This document shows, piece after piece, positions 1 through 56,400 of a DNA stretch of 64,000 nucleotides. A program made the translations under genes and the position numbers. Below the pieces are notes generated by a model that worked only from the letters and a program-made list of their open reading frames with translations, searched no databases and was not told the DNA's origin. The stretch comes from Paroedura picta. Its lineage: Eukaryota; Chordata; Lepidosauria; Squamata; Gekkonidae. The DNA lies in the NCBI RefSeq assembly GCF_049243985.1, contig NC_135382.1, positions 24,842,990 to 24,906,989 on the forward strand, in the 5' to 3' direction. Position 1 is the first letter of the stretch. Each line of letters opens with the position of its first letter.

Positions 1-75
1 ACTGCTCAGTCAGAACTATACTATCAGGGCCGAGGCGAGCCCAAGGACACCCAGCCGGCTGCAGTTGAGCAGAGA
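1..75 (-). repeat. MIR/CORE-like SINE fragment, cut by window edge
   Basis: Matches the inner part of the abundant SINE seen whole at 31471-31742, in the opposite orientation. Confidence 0.65.
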
Positions 76-1774
76 CATAAAAATATGCCATCAGTTTTAA
101 CCCTATAAAAAACCCTGTCTTGATAGCCCAATATTAATAATCATCATTATCATTATGCGTGATGTCACACTATAGGATCCAACTGGTGTCTACCACATCA
201 TCAAACATCTTTTGCACTGCAGCTGGGAATTAGTCAAGGATTTTCTCTGGCCGTTCTCAAAATATCTTTGAAACTGAAGACCACTGATGAAAAAAAAGGA
301 AGTGTATCACATTTCTATCATGCCCCCTCCAGGCCTTTCCTGGATATATGTGACATTTCTTGGCTTTCCATGTGTGAGTCAGGCATGTCCATCTTTTTCT
401 CCTCAAATCCACACCTGCATCCCTCACTTGCAGTTCTCTCCGTGACCCTGCACATTCTGCCCAGATGTTAGGATGGGTCAGCTTGACTTCAGTTGCACCA
501 AGGAATCCGTCATCTTTACCTAGAAAGCAAAAGTTTAGAAGGAGAAGGTGTTGATAATTCAACAGGAACCACAATAAGCCAGGGGAGGTTCTCTCTCTCC
601 AAGATGTAAACTGTAAAACATTCCAGAGGCTTTGAATTGCTCTTAGTTGACCAGAAGAGATACTATAAAAATGTACTTAGTTAAGCTTCCCATATGCTTC
701 TTTCCACAAGTCACCATGTGGTTTCAGAAGGCCAAAAGAATCTATGGAACGCAAGTAGCAGATAAATTTGATAAGAATGTCACAAACTTCACAGCAACAT
801 GGCCTGCAAGCAGATATTGTGAACTTCACATATTTCAGGAGAGATTATGTTTACGTTCTGCAAATTTACCAGATTCCACCCAATGCATTATCCTAGATTG
901 CCAGCTTCACAAGATTCCTTCTCCCTCTATTACATTCTAAAAGATTCGTAAATAAGGAAAGAGCATTTTGAGACTTACTAAATTATTATTCACCTGAAAT
1001 AACGTTAGTGGTTGGGAAATTCTTGGTGGAAGTTCTAAAAATGAGAACTAAACTTTTAAAGCAAATTTTACCGTAATTGCCTTGTCGTTGTTTATATATA
1101 TCTTCAGCTGTTTGACCTTTTCTCACTCATATGTTGTAATGCTGTGGAATGCCAATAAACGTAACCAACGAAAGTGAACATCACATGAGAAATAAAGACA
1201 AAAACATACTGGGGGAAAATCAGGGACTTCAAGTCTTAAAACATTCCTCACCTTTTTTTCACCTTTTCCTGGTTCTCACCCTGTCATCATTTCTGGTTCT
1301 ACAGCTGCTGAATGAAGCTCCACGCTCAGCTTGTAAACAAAGACTGTCTTTGCATTCTCAGGCTTCTTATCAACATGGCTGGAAGAACCACTCTAGTATT
1401 ATCAGCTGGCTCTTCGCTCCCCTTAGTTCAAAAGAATTCCTTGCATTTGCTTTAACTGCTGACCCTACACCCACCACTTGCCTCAGCCGTCCTATCAGTC
1501 TCTGTAATCTGCAGAGGACATAACGGAAAGCACTGGAACACCTGAAAGACAAACAAAATCTTTTACCATCTAAAGCTTTGGTGGGCTAGAGATAGTGCTT
1601 CAGGTGCCAATGGGTCTGTGTATTTGGAAAGGATGCAGTCTTGCAGATAAGAAAGGAATGTTGTAAAGGACTACTGTTGGTTTTCCAAGAAATATCTTGT
1701 TAATCATTAATAAGGAGGGTCAAGAACTAGTGGAGTGGGATCAGGTGTTTTTCTATGGGTGCAATCCTATATAT
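76..1774. other. Upstream DNA, nothing recognised
   Basis: AT-rich sequence without a recognisable gene, RNA or well-preserved repeat. The open frames here show no family motif. Confidence 0.6.
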
Positions 1775-2043
1775 GCGGAGCCTCTTGTGGTACAGAGTGG
1801 TAAGGCAGCAGAAATGCAGTCTGAAGCGCTGACCATGAGGTTGGGAGTTCGATCCCAGCAGCCGGCTCAGGGTTGACTCAGCCTTCCATCCTTCCGAGGT
1901 CAGTAAAATGAGTACCCAGCTTGCTGGGGGGTAAACGGTAATGACTGGGGAAGGCACTGGCAAACCACCCCGTATTGAGTCTGCCATGAAAACGCTAGAG
2001 GGTGTCACCCCAAGGATCAGGGGATACCTTTACCTTTACCTTT
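1775..2043 (+). repeat. tRNA-derived SINE with Bov-B-like tail (Sauria-SINE type)
   Basis: A tRNA-like head with box-B sequence GAGTTCGATCCC, a body shared with copies at 40608 and 60115, and a tail of CCTTTA units. Flanked by a 12-bp target duplication (AATCCTATATAT at 1763-1774 and 2044-2055), so it is a complete insertion. It lacks about 25 bp before the tail that the other copies have. Confidence 0.88.
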
Positions 2044-2956
2044 AATCCTATATATATTTAGGATTGTGAGAAGCATGGCCAGAATCAGGCAACAGTTGTT
2101 ATGTATTTGAAAAATGTGTAACATGGCTGCCTCCATTTAAAATAATGAGAACATGGAGGGGGGGAATCTAAATTTTAAAAAGTGCAGGCTGGTTGCCTCA
2201 CCCATAAGTGGTCCCTCTCCAAACTCCGTTCCCTGGCTCTGCCTACCCAAGATCCGTTTCGCAATGCATGCTCTTCCTTATCATAATCTTTAAGCGCTCT
2301 TGAACCCAGTTCAGATCCTACAAGTGTAAATACTGCAGCGGGCTTAAAGGGACATTTGAAGGAGGACTTCTTATGTGCTTTTGCACTCAACAAATGAAAC
2401 TGCTCTCACCCATCCCTGATGCTAACAGTTCAGAGACTCTTGGTAAGAGACATTTCTGCTGTGGTGAGGAAATGGCTTGTTTCTTTGAAGCCCTGCCTGG
2501 AAATGTGGCAAGCTCACCATGTGGAGAAGCCCCTGAAATATTTTTCAGGCTTTGAGGAGCCCTGGAACCAGGCCAGAAGTGATGTCAGCTGGCCATGCCT
2601 TCCTATTACACCAGAGGAGGATTGGGAGGGGGAGAAAGGAGGCGGTTTGAAGCAGGAGTAGACATCCAGGCTCCGCCCCTTTCCCCAAGCCTGCTGACCA
2701 CACACATTCTGCTGACCACACACAAACACCACCCCTGAGTCAATGGAAGCAGCAGCTTCCCTGTTTTCACAACAAAGCTGGGGGGAGCTCTCACGGGGAC
2801 CTGTTCGAATTGGCTGTGGGCAGGTAGGATCTAGGTTGACCTCCAGCCAACCTTCCTTTTGGAAGGATGGGGCAGACAGGGCAGATTTCTGCACTCCTTG
2901 TCCACAGTCAACGCGTATCCTTTCCCATGTGCCATTTCCCCTCCAGAGGATTTCAA

Positions 2957-3157
2957 AGCCAGGGTGTTGCAGTGGTGAAGAGCATTGACTTGGTATTCAG
3001 GAGAGCCATGGAAACTTGGCCTTTGGCCAGCCACACCGCCTCAGCATAACCTGCTTCGCAGGGTTGTTGTGAGGAGAAAATGAAGAGAAGAGAATAACAT
3101 TGGCCACCCTGGATCCCCATGGGCGGAGAAAGGCAGAGTATAAATAAACAGAGGTTT
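2957..3157 (+). repeat. MIR/CORE-like SINE
   Basis: tRNA-like head (GTGTTGCAGTGGTGAAGAGC), then the GGGTTGTTGTGAGGA core and an ATAAATAAA end. Diverged. Confidence 0.7.
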
Positions 3158-3160
3158 TCA

Positions 3161-4340
3161 AATAGCAACCGTAGAAGGTACATCACAATAGTGTTAAAAC
3201 ACTATAACAATATCCTGAATGTCCATTTTAAAAGGGCAAGAAGACTGCTAGGTATTGAGGGGAAAGTATCACGTAACACAAAGAAGCACAGTTTATACGG
3301 TAGGTGTTTTTGCGCTCACCAAAGCCATCGGAGTAGAACACAGAAGTATCCCGCTGTGTAAGCATAGCTGAAGAGGATGAGCAACGCATCCAGGGTAGCC
3401 CAAATTGGACCAGGAACTTAGGCACTTTTCAGTCTCCGTTTGCCACTAGGAGTGGGCTGAGAGGAAAATAATCGCCCCCGTCCCCAGTCTGTCCTGCTTG
3501 TCTGCCCAGAGGAGAATGAGAGAAAGACTCGGCTCAGCCAGCCCCATTGCCCACGGGACCATCCGTTGCCCGAGCTCTGCCTGCCCCAAGCTGGCCAAGC
3601 AAGTCCAAGCATGGCCCATTCTTTTGTCAAGCAGGGAGTGCTTTGACCAGATAGCCCCTTCCCCACATCTTCCCTGGGGCGTGCACTGCTGGCTACTTGC
3701 CTCTTATTTGGTGGCTCTAGTGAGAGGGGGTCCTGGTACATACCAGGACTTTCCCCAGTATTCTTAGTGGCCAATTGGCCCCATTTGCATTGTGGAGACA
3801 ATATTGCCAAGGTCAATAATGGATAATAAATTCCACCGGGGAGGTGTCTCTGCTTGCAGCAGCCTCGGAAAAGGCCAGTAATAATTCTGGCAGGGCAGCT
3901 ACACCGGTCTGCAGAGGCGAAAACAAACCAAAAGTTTGGGGCAGCACTGAAGGCTGTAAGGGTTTTCATCGTATTGTTGCATACGGATTAAAATTGTGTT
4001 GCTGCATACGGTGTCAACAAGCCTCCTATTTCTAATGCAGGTGAACACACTTAAAGTGCTATACAAATGCTAAGTACCTTTAAAAAACTGTTTGATCTGT
4101 ATTGCTTTAATGCTTGTTGCTAGCTGCCCTGGAGAGATGTGATAGCCAGAAAGGAGGAAATCAAATATGATTATTCTCTGTATGCTCAGAAACTTTCTTC
4201 CTTTTGCTCACTATTTTACTGGGTACGGACCTAACCCTCTCTCCCCCACCCACCCACCCACCCAGCTGGCCCACCTCCAGCACTGTCAGCAGTTGACAGG
4301 AGAGAACCGTGGCTTGAATTAAGGGGGCAGGTGCAAAAGA
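3161..4340. other. Upstream DNA, nothing recognised
   Basis: No gene or clear repeat seen. A CCCA-rich run lies near 4246-4264. Confidence 0.5.
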
Positions 4341-4344
4341 GCAT

Positions 4345-4500
4345 CTTGTTTTGGACAAGGCTCTGGGAGACCAGGGGCCACCACCCACGAGGCCAGCATA
4401 CTCTTTGGGTGACCTCGGGCCGGTTGATTCCTGTTAGCCTAATATACCCCACAGTGTTCTTGATGGGGCAAAATGGAAGCAGGAAGAAATATGTATGTCA
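4345..4500 (+). repeat. Old MIR-like SINE fragment
   Basis: Diverged GGGTGACCTCGGGCCGGT core with a MIR-like layout. Weak call. Confidence 0.4.
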
Positions 4501-4584
4501 CCCTAAACTTCCTGGAAGGAGGACAGGAAAAATGTACTGGATAGAGAAGATCAGCAAGGACTCAACCACGGAAGGGAAAGTGCA

Positions 4585-4660
4585 ACGGGTCAGAGGCTAA
4601 GAAGGGCTGGTCCTTGGATGGGAGATCACTCAGGAAGACCCTGCCTAGGGAGGCCAAGTC
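4585..4660 (+). repeat. 5S-rRNA-derived SINE fragment
   Basis: GAGGCTAAGAAGGGCTGG and CTTGGATGGGAGATC match the middle of 5S rRNA. Both ends are missing. Confidence 0.6.
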
Positions 4661-5349
4661 CAAAACTGCCTCTGCTCCTCACTCGCCTTAAAAGTCCCTT
4701 GCTGGGGACTTAAGCCACCCCCAGGCTTGAGCCATGACTATTTGACTCTGTGGAACAGGTGCGTTCACAGCGCCAGGGCTTCATTGCCAACAGGTAGCCG
4801 GGTCAGTCTGTACAGAAGTCAAATCAAAGCAGGAGTTCAGTGGCGCTTGCAAAAGTTATTTCAGTTTAAGATGTCGCACGACAGAGCTGGCTTCACCAGA
4901 TTCACTGTAGGCAAAGGATTTCTATAGACAAGGGAGGGGGGCGGCCTATGCAAGACCCGGGAGGATCTGATTCCGGGCACGGGTGGCGTCCCAGGAGGAG
5001 ATGAGCCAGACAGACAGACCCCACCACCCCGCCCCCTCCTCCCGCTCGCCGGGGCCGAGTCGTGGCCTCCCCAAAGCCAGAAGGGGCGGCCGCTGCTGGG
5101 GCTCCCCGTCCCCGTCGGACCTCCGCCGCGCTGCTTCCCTTCCTTCCTTCCTTCCTTCCTCCCCTGGCCGGGCCCGGGGCGGGGATGGGTGGAGTTGCGG
5201 AGCCGGGTTTCCTGAAAGGAAGTGACCCAAGGCAGCTGGAATGCCAGCCTGGCTGCGCGGCTCCGCTCCGGCTCGCTCCGTCGTGCAGCGCCCGCGCCGG
5301 GGAAGCCCGAGCCCCGCCAGCAGCAGCGGCAGGGGCGGCCCAGAGGGCG

Positions 5350-50510
<45,161 letters not shown>

Positions 50511-51660
50511 AGCAGCAGAACAGCAACTGACCTGCTTACTGCTGTTTTGGCAAAGGACATTCCGTTTCCAAAGGGAGAAGATTGTCCTTCTCTTTCTCTG
50601 CCTCCACTTCTACGTCCTCTCTTCCTTTCCCCATAGTTGGGTTTCTTTTCTCTTCCCACAATTGCACACCGTAGACACAAAAAGCAGGTCTCACGGAATC
50701 TGTCTTCCAGCTGCCACATACATATCTCTCTTGAAGTGTGATGGAATCGTACCATTCAGCTAGAGACATGAGATTAATCATGAATCTCATGTAGCTCACC
50801 CTCCAGCATAAACACATGTTCAGTTCTAATGCTAAAACTTTTTGTTTTTTTAGAAAGCAAAGTGCAGTATTTTTAGTTAATGAAGTCAGCTATCCGTTAA
50901 CAAGAGTTTAAATAAGAAACTTTTATATTAAGGGGGTTGGGGGTAGGAAGTACTTTATAAAGTACTTTATAGAGGAGGTAGTTTCCTCTGATGGTTTCTG
51001 TATTTTCTAAATGGAAAGAGAAAATACTTCCAGTATTTTTTTTAAGTGATACGCAGCTTTTGTAGGATTATCTCCAGGACTAACGTCCCAGTCAGTATTC
51101 AGACAGAATTTGTACTTCTGAAACACTGGTTTAAATTATGTTAATTTTTATATGCAGACGGCTACAATGACGTAACAAGAGACTTACAGTCTTTCTGATT
51201 AAAAACAGACTGTCCCCCCCTTTTTCTTGCCCCTTATTTATTTTTTTTTCTATTTATTTCTAGAAAAATAGGCAGTGCAAACTCACACGGTCTGAACAAC
51301 CAAGTTCATTGGTTGCTGGTCATTTTACACGGCACCAGAGACTTGGTGAGAAGTGGCCTGGAGGGCCCGTTCAGCACCATTTCAAACCCGTTGAAGATCA
51401 AAGATCAGTATAGCTCTGCACCGTTCCAATACGCTCTGCAGGCCGCCGTAGTGCAAAAGGTATAGCACGCAAAGCCATTGTTAGGAGCTATGTTGATTGC
51501 TGTTGGAGGTATATAGACTTTAATTAAAAAAAAGAAATGGCCTTTTAAAAGAAACACAAAACTCTTGGTGTTTGCCAGCATATTAAATTGTACTTGTTGT
51601 ACAAGAAGTGTGTGTTTTCCCCCCAATAAAATATTGCAGACATTTGGATCGGCATCAAGT
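50511..51660 (+). other. SLC12A4: Probable SLC12A4 3' untranslated region
   Basis: AT-rich, repeat-poor stretch after the stop. Candidate poly(A) signals on the plus strand are ATTAAA at 51198 and AATAAA at 51625. The end point given assumes the latter is used. Minus-strand AATAAA signals also occur here at 51237-51242 and 51253-51258. Confidence 0.5.
51625..51630 (+). terminator. Candidate poly(A) signal AATAAA for SLC12A4
   Basis: Canonical hexamer 1.1 kb after the stop and the only plus-strand AATAAA in the first 1.1 kb. Its use is inferred. Confidence 0.4.
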
Positions 51661-51785
51661 GCTGAAGTGGATTTACGTACCATGTAAAGAACTCTTCTGC
51701 ATTTTCCTTGCTTGACAGAGTTTTACAGGGTGGCTTTCAAAGCCACAAAAGATGCTTACACAGAATTCCAGGAGGTCTTTAGGAC

Positions 51786-52030
51786 AGGGGTCCCCAACCT
51801 TCTCGTAGCCTGTGGGCACTGTTGGGATTTTGGCAAGGGATGTGTTAAGTGCCATCCCAAAAAGACCACTGCCACAGAAGGTGATGCCACTGCCACAGAA
51901 ACAGGAACGTCCACCCCACTCTGCTAAAGAATCACCCAGGAGCAATGAAAAGAAAATGCATCTACACAAATACCCACCTGAACCTATCTCCCAGAAAGAC
52001 CAGGAAGGAGACTTTGCAAAGGGAACTTAA
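51786..52030 (+). mobile_element. hAT-type MITE fragment between the two genes
   Basis: Starts CAGGGGTCCCCAACCTTC. Its right boundary cannot be set, so the end is approximate. Confidence 0.55.
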
Positions 52031-53082
52031 GGATTCCTACTCCAAATACTAGCAAGCCAGCGAATAAAACCAGAAACGTGTTCCTTGTTGTACATTTATA
52101 TATTTTTTCAATCTCTAACCATTGTACAAATCCACTTATGCTTTGGTGCTAGCCTACACATACAAATACAGTCTCTCTCTCTCACACACACACACACACA
52201 CGCACACACACACTTACACATGCATGCATTAAAAAATAAATAAGTTATCCTCTCTGTAAATCGAACAGGGAGGTTTACATCTTAGGACCTACCAGAAGCA
52301 CACACAAGAAAAAGGAGGTTTTCCTTCACAATATAACATTCTTCATGTTGTTTTAAGTAACCATACACAGTCCACAATATAATCCGGTGGCTTAACTTCT
52401 CTTGTGAGCAGAGAGGTGACTGTAAGGACAGTTTTAATCCTGCTAAATTGTAGTTGATGCATGGGGTTGTCCTCCTTTGGGCAAATATTAGCTGATCCAC
52501 CTGCAAAAGAAGCACACAGGGGCACAGTCAAAACAACCAAGGCAAAGGCTTCAAAGGCTTTTTTCTTAAGTGGTTCATGAAGTGGCACAAAAACCTCCCA
52601 CAAACACATGACAGAGTTTAAACTGATTCATGCATCTGAGAAAAGGTGCTGCAGCATAATGATCGAGCACCTGCTTTGGCATGCAGAAGGTCCCAGGTTA
52701 GTTAAGAAGGCCAGGTGATGCAAAAATGAGATGCTGAGCCAGCTGCCATAAGTCTGAATAGACAAGACAGACTCTGTTGGTCGGATTCAATACAAGGCAG
52801 CTTCATGTGTTCATGGGAAAGGGTGCGAGAGAATACATCTTCCAGGTTTTAACATGGTTCTAAAAATCTCACTTCCAACAGACTGTCTGATTATCCCACT
52901 TTTCTTCTGAGGAGGGCGACAGAAGATTCTCCCCTCCTCCTTTTTACTCTTTCCATGGCCTTCTGAGGTAAGTTAGGCTGCGGGAAAGGCTGAAGCAGAA
53001 ACTCCCTGGTCCAACTCCACCAACAAGGCAAGGTAGACCCTGCACAAAATAATTGCGTTCACCACTACTCTATTGGGGGTTT

Positions 53083-53205
53083 AGTTTAATTTTATATTGC
53101 TGCTCTGCAAATGTTTTTATGTTTTTTGTATATGGCTTGTTGTTGTCAGCCACCCTGAGCCTGTCTCAAGGGAGGGGCAGCAAATAAATTTAAATCTAAA
53201 TCATT
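53083..53205 (+). repeat. L2-like LINE 3' end
   Basis: TTGTTGTCAGCCACCCTGAG, then GGGCAGCAAATAAATTTAAA. It lies in the likely PLCG2 3' UTR. Confidence 0.65.
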
Positions 53206-53425
53206 AATACTTTCCCGCACCCCTACTCAGATCAGCAACACAGACAAGAAATGTTTACTACATTTGAAGTGTACAAAATAAAAATTCTAACAAAATTCCA
53301 CATTTTTCTAACTTACATTATTATCTAAGACAAGCAAAACTTATGCCCCGTATAGTATATCTAGGGTAAAGTAACATGTCTTACCAGGTAGCTTTATACA
53401 AATGTTCCAAAGGAAAACAGATTCT

Positions 53426-53468
53426 CTAGGAGTAAAATTTGCTGTTACTGACTCTTTTCTCCCGCAAT
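53426..53468 (-). CDS. PLCG2: PLCG2 last coding exon
   Basis: Only 43 nt: completes Arg, then [13 protein letters not shown] and TAG (stop at 53428-53426). Found by looking for the known vertebrate PLCG2 C-terminus; the acceptor CTTTCAG and phase agree. Confidence 0.94.
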
Positions 53469-56400
53469 CTGAAAGAGTACAAAGAGAAAAAAATGGTCAG
53501 CTATACATCTGAAATATGTTAACACTGTCCTCCCTGCTCAGCATTTTTCATGGAGATCTAAACAAAGCTGTTCCTTATTTAATGTATATCTGCAGTTATC
53601 TGCAATGGGGACCCCAAACAACATATATCATTTTCCTCTCTGTTTTATCCTCACAACAACCGGGTGAAATAGGTTAGGCAAGAACACAAGGGCAGATCTG
53701 TGGTCCACCTAGTTCGGCGTTCTGTCTCACACTTTTACACTGGAGGGCCAAGGTCTTCCTCAGAGGTTACCTCTTGGCACTGCCATTCAGAGGTTTCCTG
53801 GCTTGGTGGGGTTTACTAACCAGGAGATTCTAAAGGGGACTCGATTTGAGTGGTTTTAAATATGCATCCTACACATTTGACTTGAGTTTCTCATGCAGCT
53901 TGCTTCTAACTAGTTCCCTCCTTTCGGTAAAGTTCCCTATTTTGAACTCAAATGCTTAAGAACCTCACTCGTGCGGCATGACTTGAGCTTGTAATTGTCC
54001 AGTCAGCACGTGAAGGAGCTGAACTCAAGCAGTGTGGCAACATTCCCCACTTCCGTCACCTCTGTTATTTCCTTCTCCAGCTCAAGATCAGCCTCAAGGG
54101 TTTAATCAGGGAAGTGAAAGCACACTCCCAACTTTCAAGTAACCCGCAAGATCCAGTTACCTCCAACTTTAGCAATTCTATGATGGAGTTGTTTGACTCT
54201 AGTCTACGCATTATTTGATTTACAACATATTCACCCCACCCAAACCTGTCTACAACAAGCTTCTACAACAGAGCAGGGATTCAAACTTGGGTGTCCCGGA
54301 TCAACGTCCAACACTAACCACCCTATCACACTGACTCTCCCCAAGTTAATAAACCTTTTATTTATGTTGCATTTTATGTTGCATTTCTTTCACTCCCTTT
54401 GGCTAAATTGGATGATATGACATTCTTTTGCCAAGTCTTTGTTTCTCTTCAAGAAAGGCATCCTCCGATGGATAATGGCCTTTTTCCCTCCTGAAGACTG
54501 ACTTTTCTCTTGTAGAAGAAGCCTAAAGAAAGTCTATGATGGATGGAAGGGAGCCATCGAATCTCACTCATCAGCTTTAGTTTTGTTTGGTGTGCCTCTG
54601 TGACTGGAACAGACTGAAATGCTAAAGCTAAAGTGTTCTGCAGCCTTGCGACAACAGTGATAGTCTAGCAGAAAGCTGCTTCCTGTCTAGGGGTGAGACA
54701 TCAATGCCATCATAATGGACTACCGTGTTTGTGACACAAATGAAGCCAGCCCTGCCTCATCTCAGTCCGTCAACCAGTTCCCCCCAGTACCCACTCGGGA
54801 GGAAAGTAATCAAGAGGGCTGAACGATCATTTTTCTACTTGTCCTGATGGAACACCGGGAGAAAGACTTTTGCCATCAACACACCTTTTGTTGCATGTCT
54901 CTTGATACAACTGTAGCTGGCCCTCGTTCACGTTGAACTCTTTCAACAAAGCATCTCGGTTAGAATTCCTCAGATTCCAACGCGTCGCGTACAGCTGGTT
55001 GTTCAGTTCAGCCTGGCGTTGCCGCAATTGCCGGAACGACGAATAGATCGCTTCTTCGCCTTCCTCCAAGGGGAACAAGAAAGAGTAAACTATTCCTGTG
55101 ACGTGCATGGTGGTGGTGGGAAGTACCATCACGTCGTCATGACCCCAATGTTCCTTGGAGGCCTCCCATCCAAATACTGATCAGGGCCATCCCATTCCAA
55201 GATCTGACAAGATCAGGAAAAGCCTGGATTATCCAGGTCACAGCATGACGTGCTTACTCACGTGCATAAAATTAATGGGGCATTATCCAGTCAAAGCTGA
55301 ACATTTAGAAAGTTTCCATACAACCCTTCAAGTGCTTTATAAACCAAATGAAAAGTTGAGCAAGACTCTGTGGATAGTTAGGGTTGGATCCAACAAAGCA
55401 TTTAAACTTTTCTGGCTCCCCGTCCCACAGCAGAGGAGTTTTATTTACCAACTATGCTAGACCACATCACACGAGTTGGAAAATTTTCTTCTGGGAAACC
55501 TATGTGAATAAGCTTACAGAGCTGCTGAGAGGATAAAAACCCCTTATTGTGATCTCCTTGAAGAAGAAATAAGCTCTTTTCCCAACATGGAAAGCAGGAA
55601 ACCTCTCGTAACAGTGAAGCATCTACAAATTCTTTATGCAATCCATGGAGCTCCTAGGGTCTCCCCTTTTGGGTTGGAGAAACGCAGGTTCTGTTTTTCT
55701 CTGCCAAGTGGGTGGAGAACCACTTTGGACACTCCTAATCAACAGAAGAAGAGTTAGTTTTATAACCTGCTTTTCTCCACCCTACGGAGTTCCAAAGCAG
55801 CTTACAGCTATCTGCCCTTCCTCTCCCCACAAGACATCCTGTGAGGTAGGCGAGGTGGAGAAAGCTCTGAGAGAACTGTAACTAGCCCAAGATCACCCAG
55901 TTGGCTGCATGCACAAGAGTGGGGAATCACACCCGGTTCTCCAGTTTGGAGGCCGCCACACTTAACCACTACACAAAGTTGGGAGAGGCAAAGCCAAATC
56001 CTCATTTCAACATGGGGCAGAGCAGCTACCCAGCCCTTCACAGGCCTTTTTTGTTTTTGCTTTCCCTGCCGAATTGTGTTGCAGCATGACAGCATAGCTC
56101 AGCAGGGAAAGCAAAAGTGCTGTTGCATCTGCACTTACATATGGGTCAGATGGGGCAAAAGGAGGGGTGGTCAGCAGGGAAATGGATTGTGCATGTGTTA
56201 CCAGCCTGTTGCTGCTTTTGCCATGGCCAGGGTGTGCTTTCATGCCCCTCTTCCCCCGAAGAAGCATCCACGGATACAGAAACCAGCACCCAAGATTCTT
56301 CGGAATAAACTGGGTTGATGAAAGGCCGCCCTGCCAAACACAAACCTCCACCTCAACAGAAGTCACAAGGGGTGGTAACACCTACCTGCAGTTGCTGCAC

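Larger units (their letters stand above)
51661..53425 (-). other. SLC12A4-PLCG2 junction, probably holding the PLCG2 3' UTR
   Basis: No coding sequence recognised. Holds a hAT MITE (51786 onward), a CA repeat (about 52181-52215) and an L2 tail (53083-53205). The minus strand has a possible ATTAAA at 53085-53090 and no AATAAA until 51258-51237, so a long PLCG2 3' UTR may cross this region. Confidence 0.5.

Noticed and set aside
1775-1860. tRNA-like sequence that could be a tRNA gene
   Set aside because: It is the head of a SINE with body, tail and target duplications, and the tRNA arms are decayed.
5062-5349. Upstream extension of the exon 1 frame from 5062
   Set aside because: The codon at 5062 is GTG, not ATG. 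Only the ATG at 5185 is worth considering.
50511-53425. LCAT exon in the gap
   Set aside because: No lecithin-cholesterol acyltransferase words seen on either strand.
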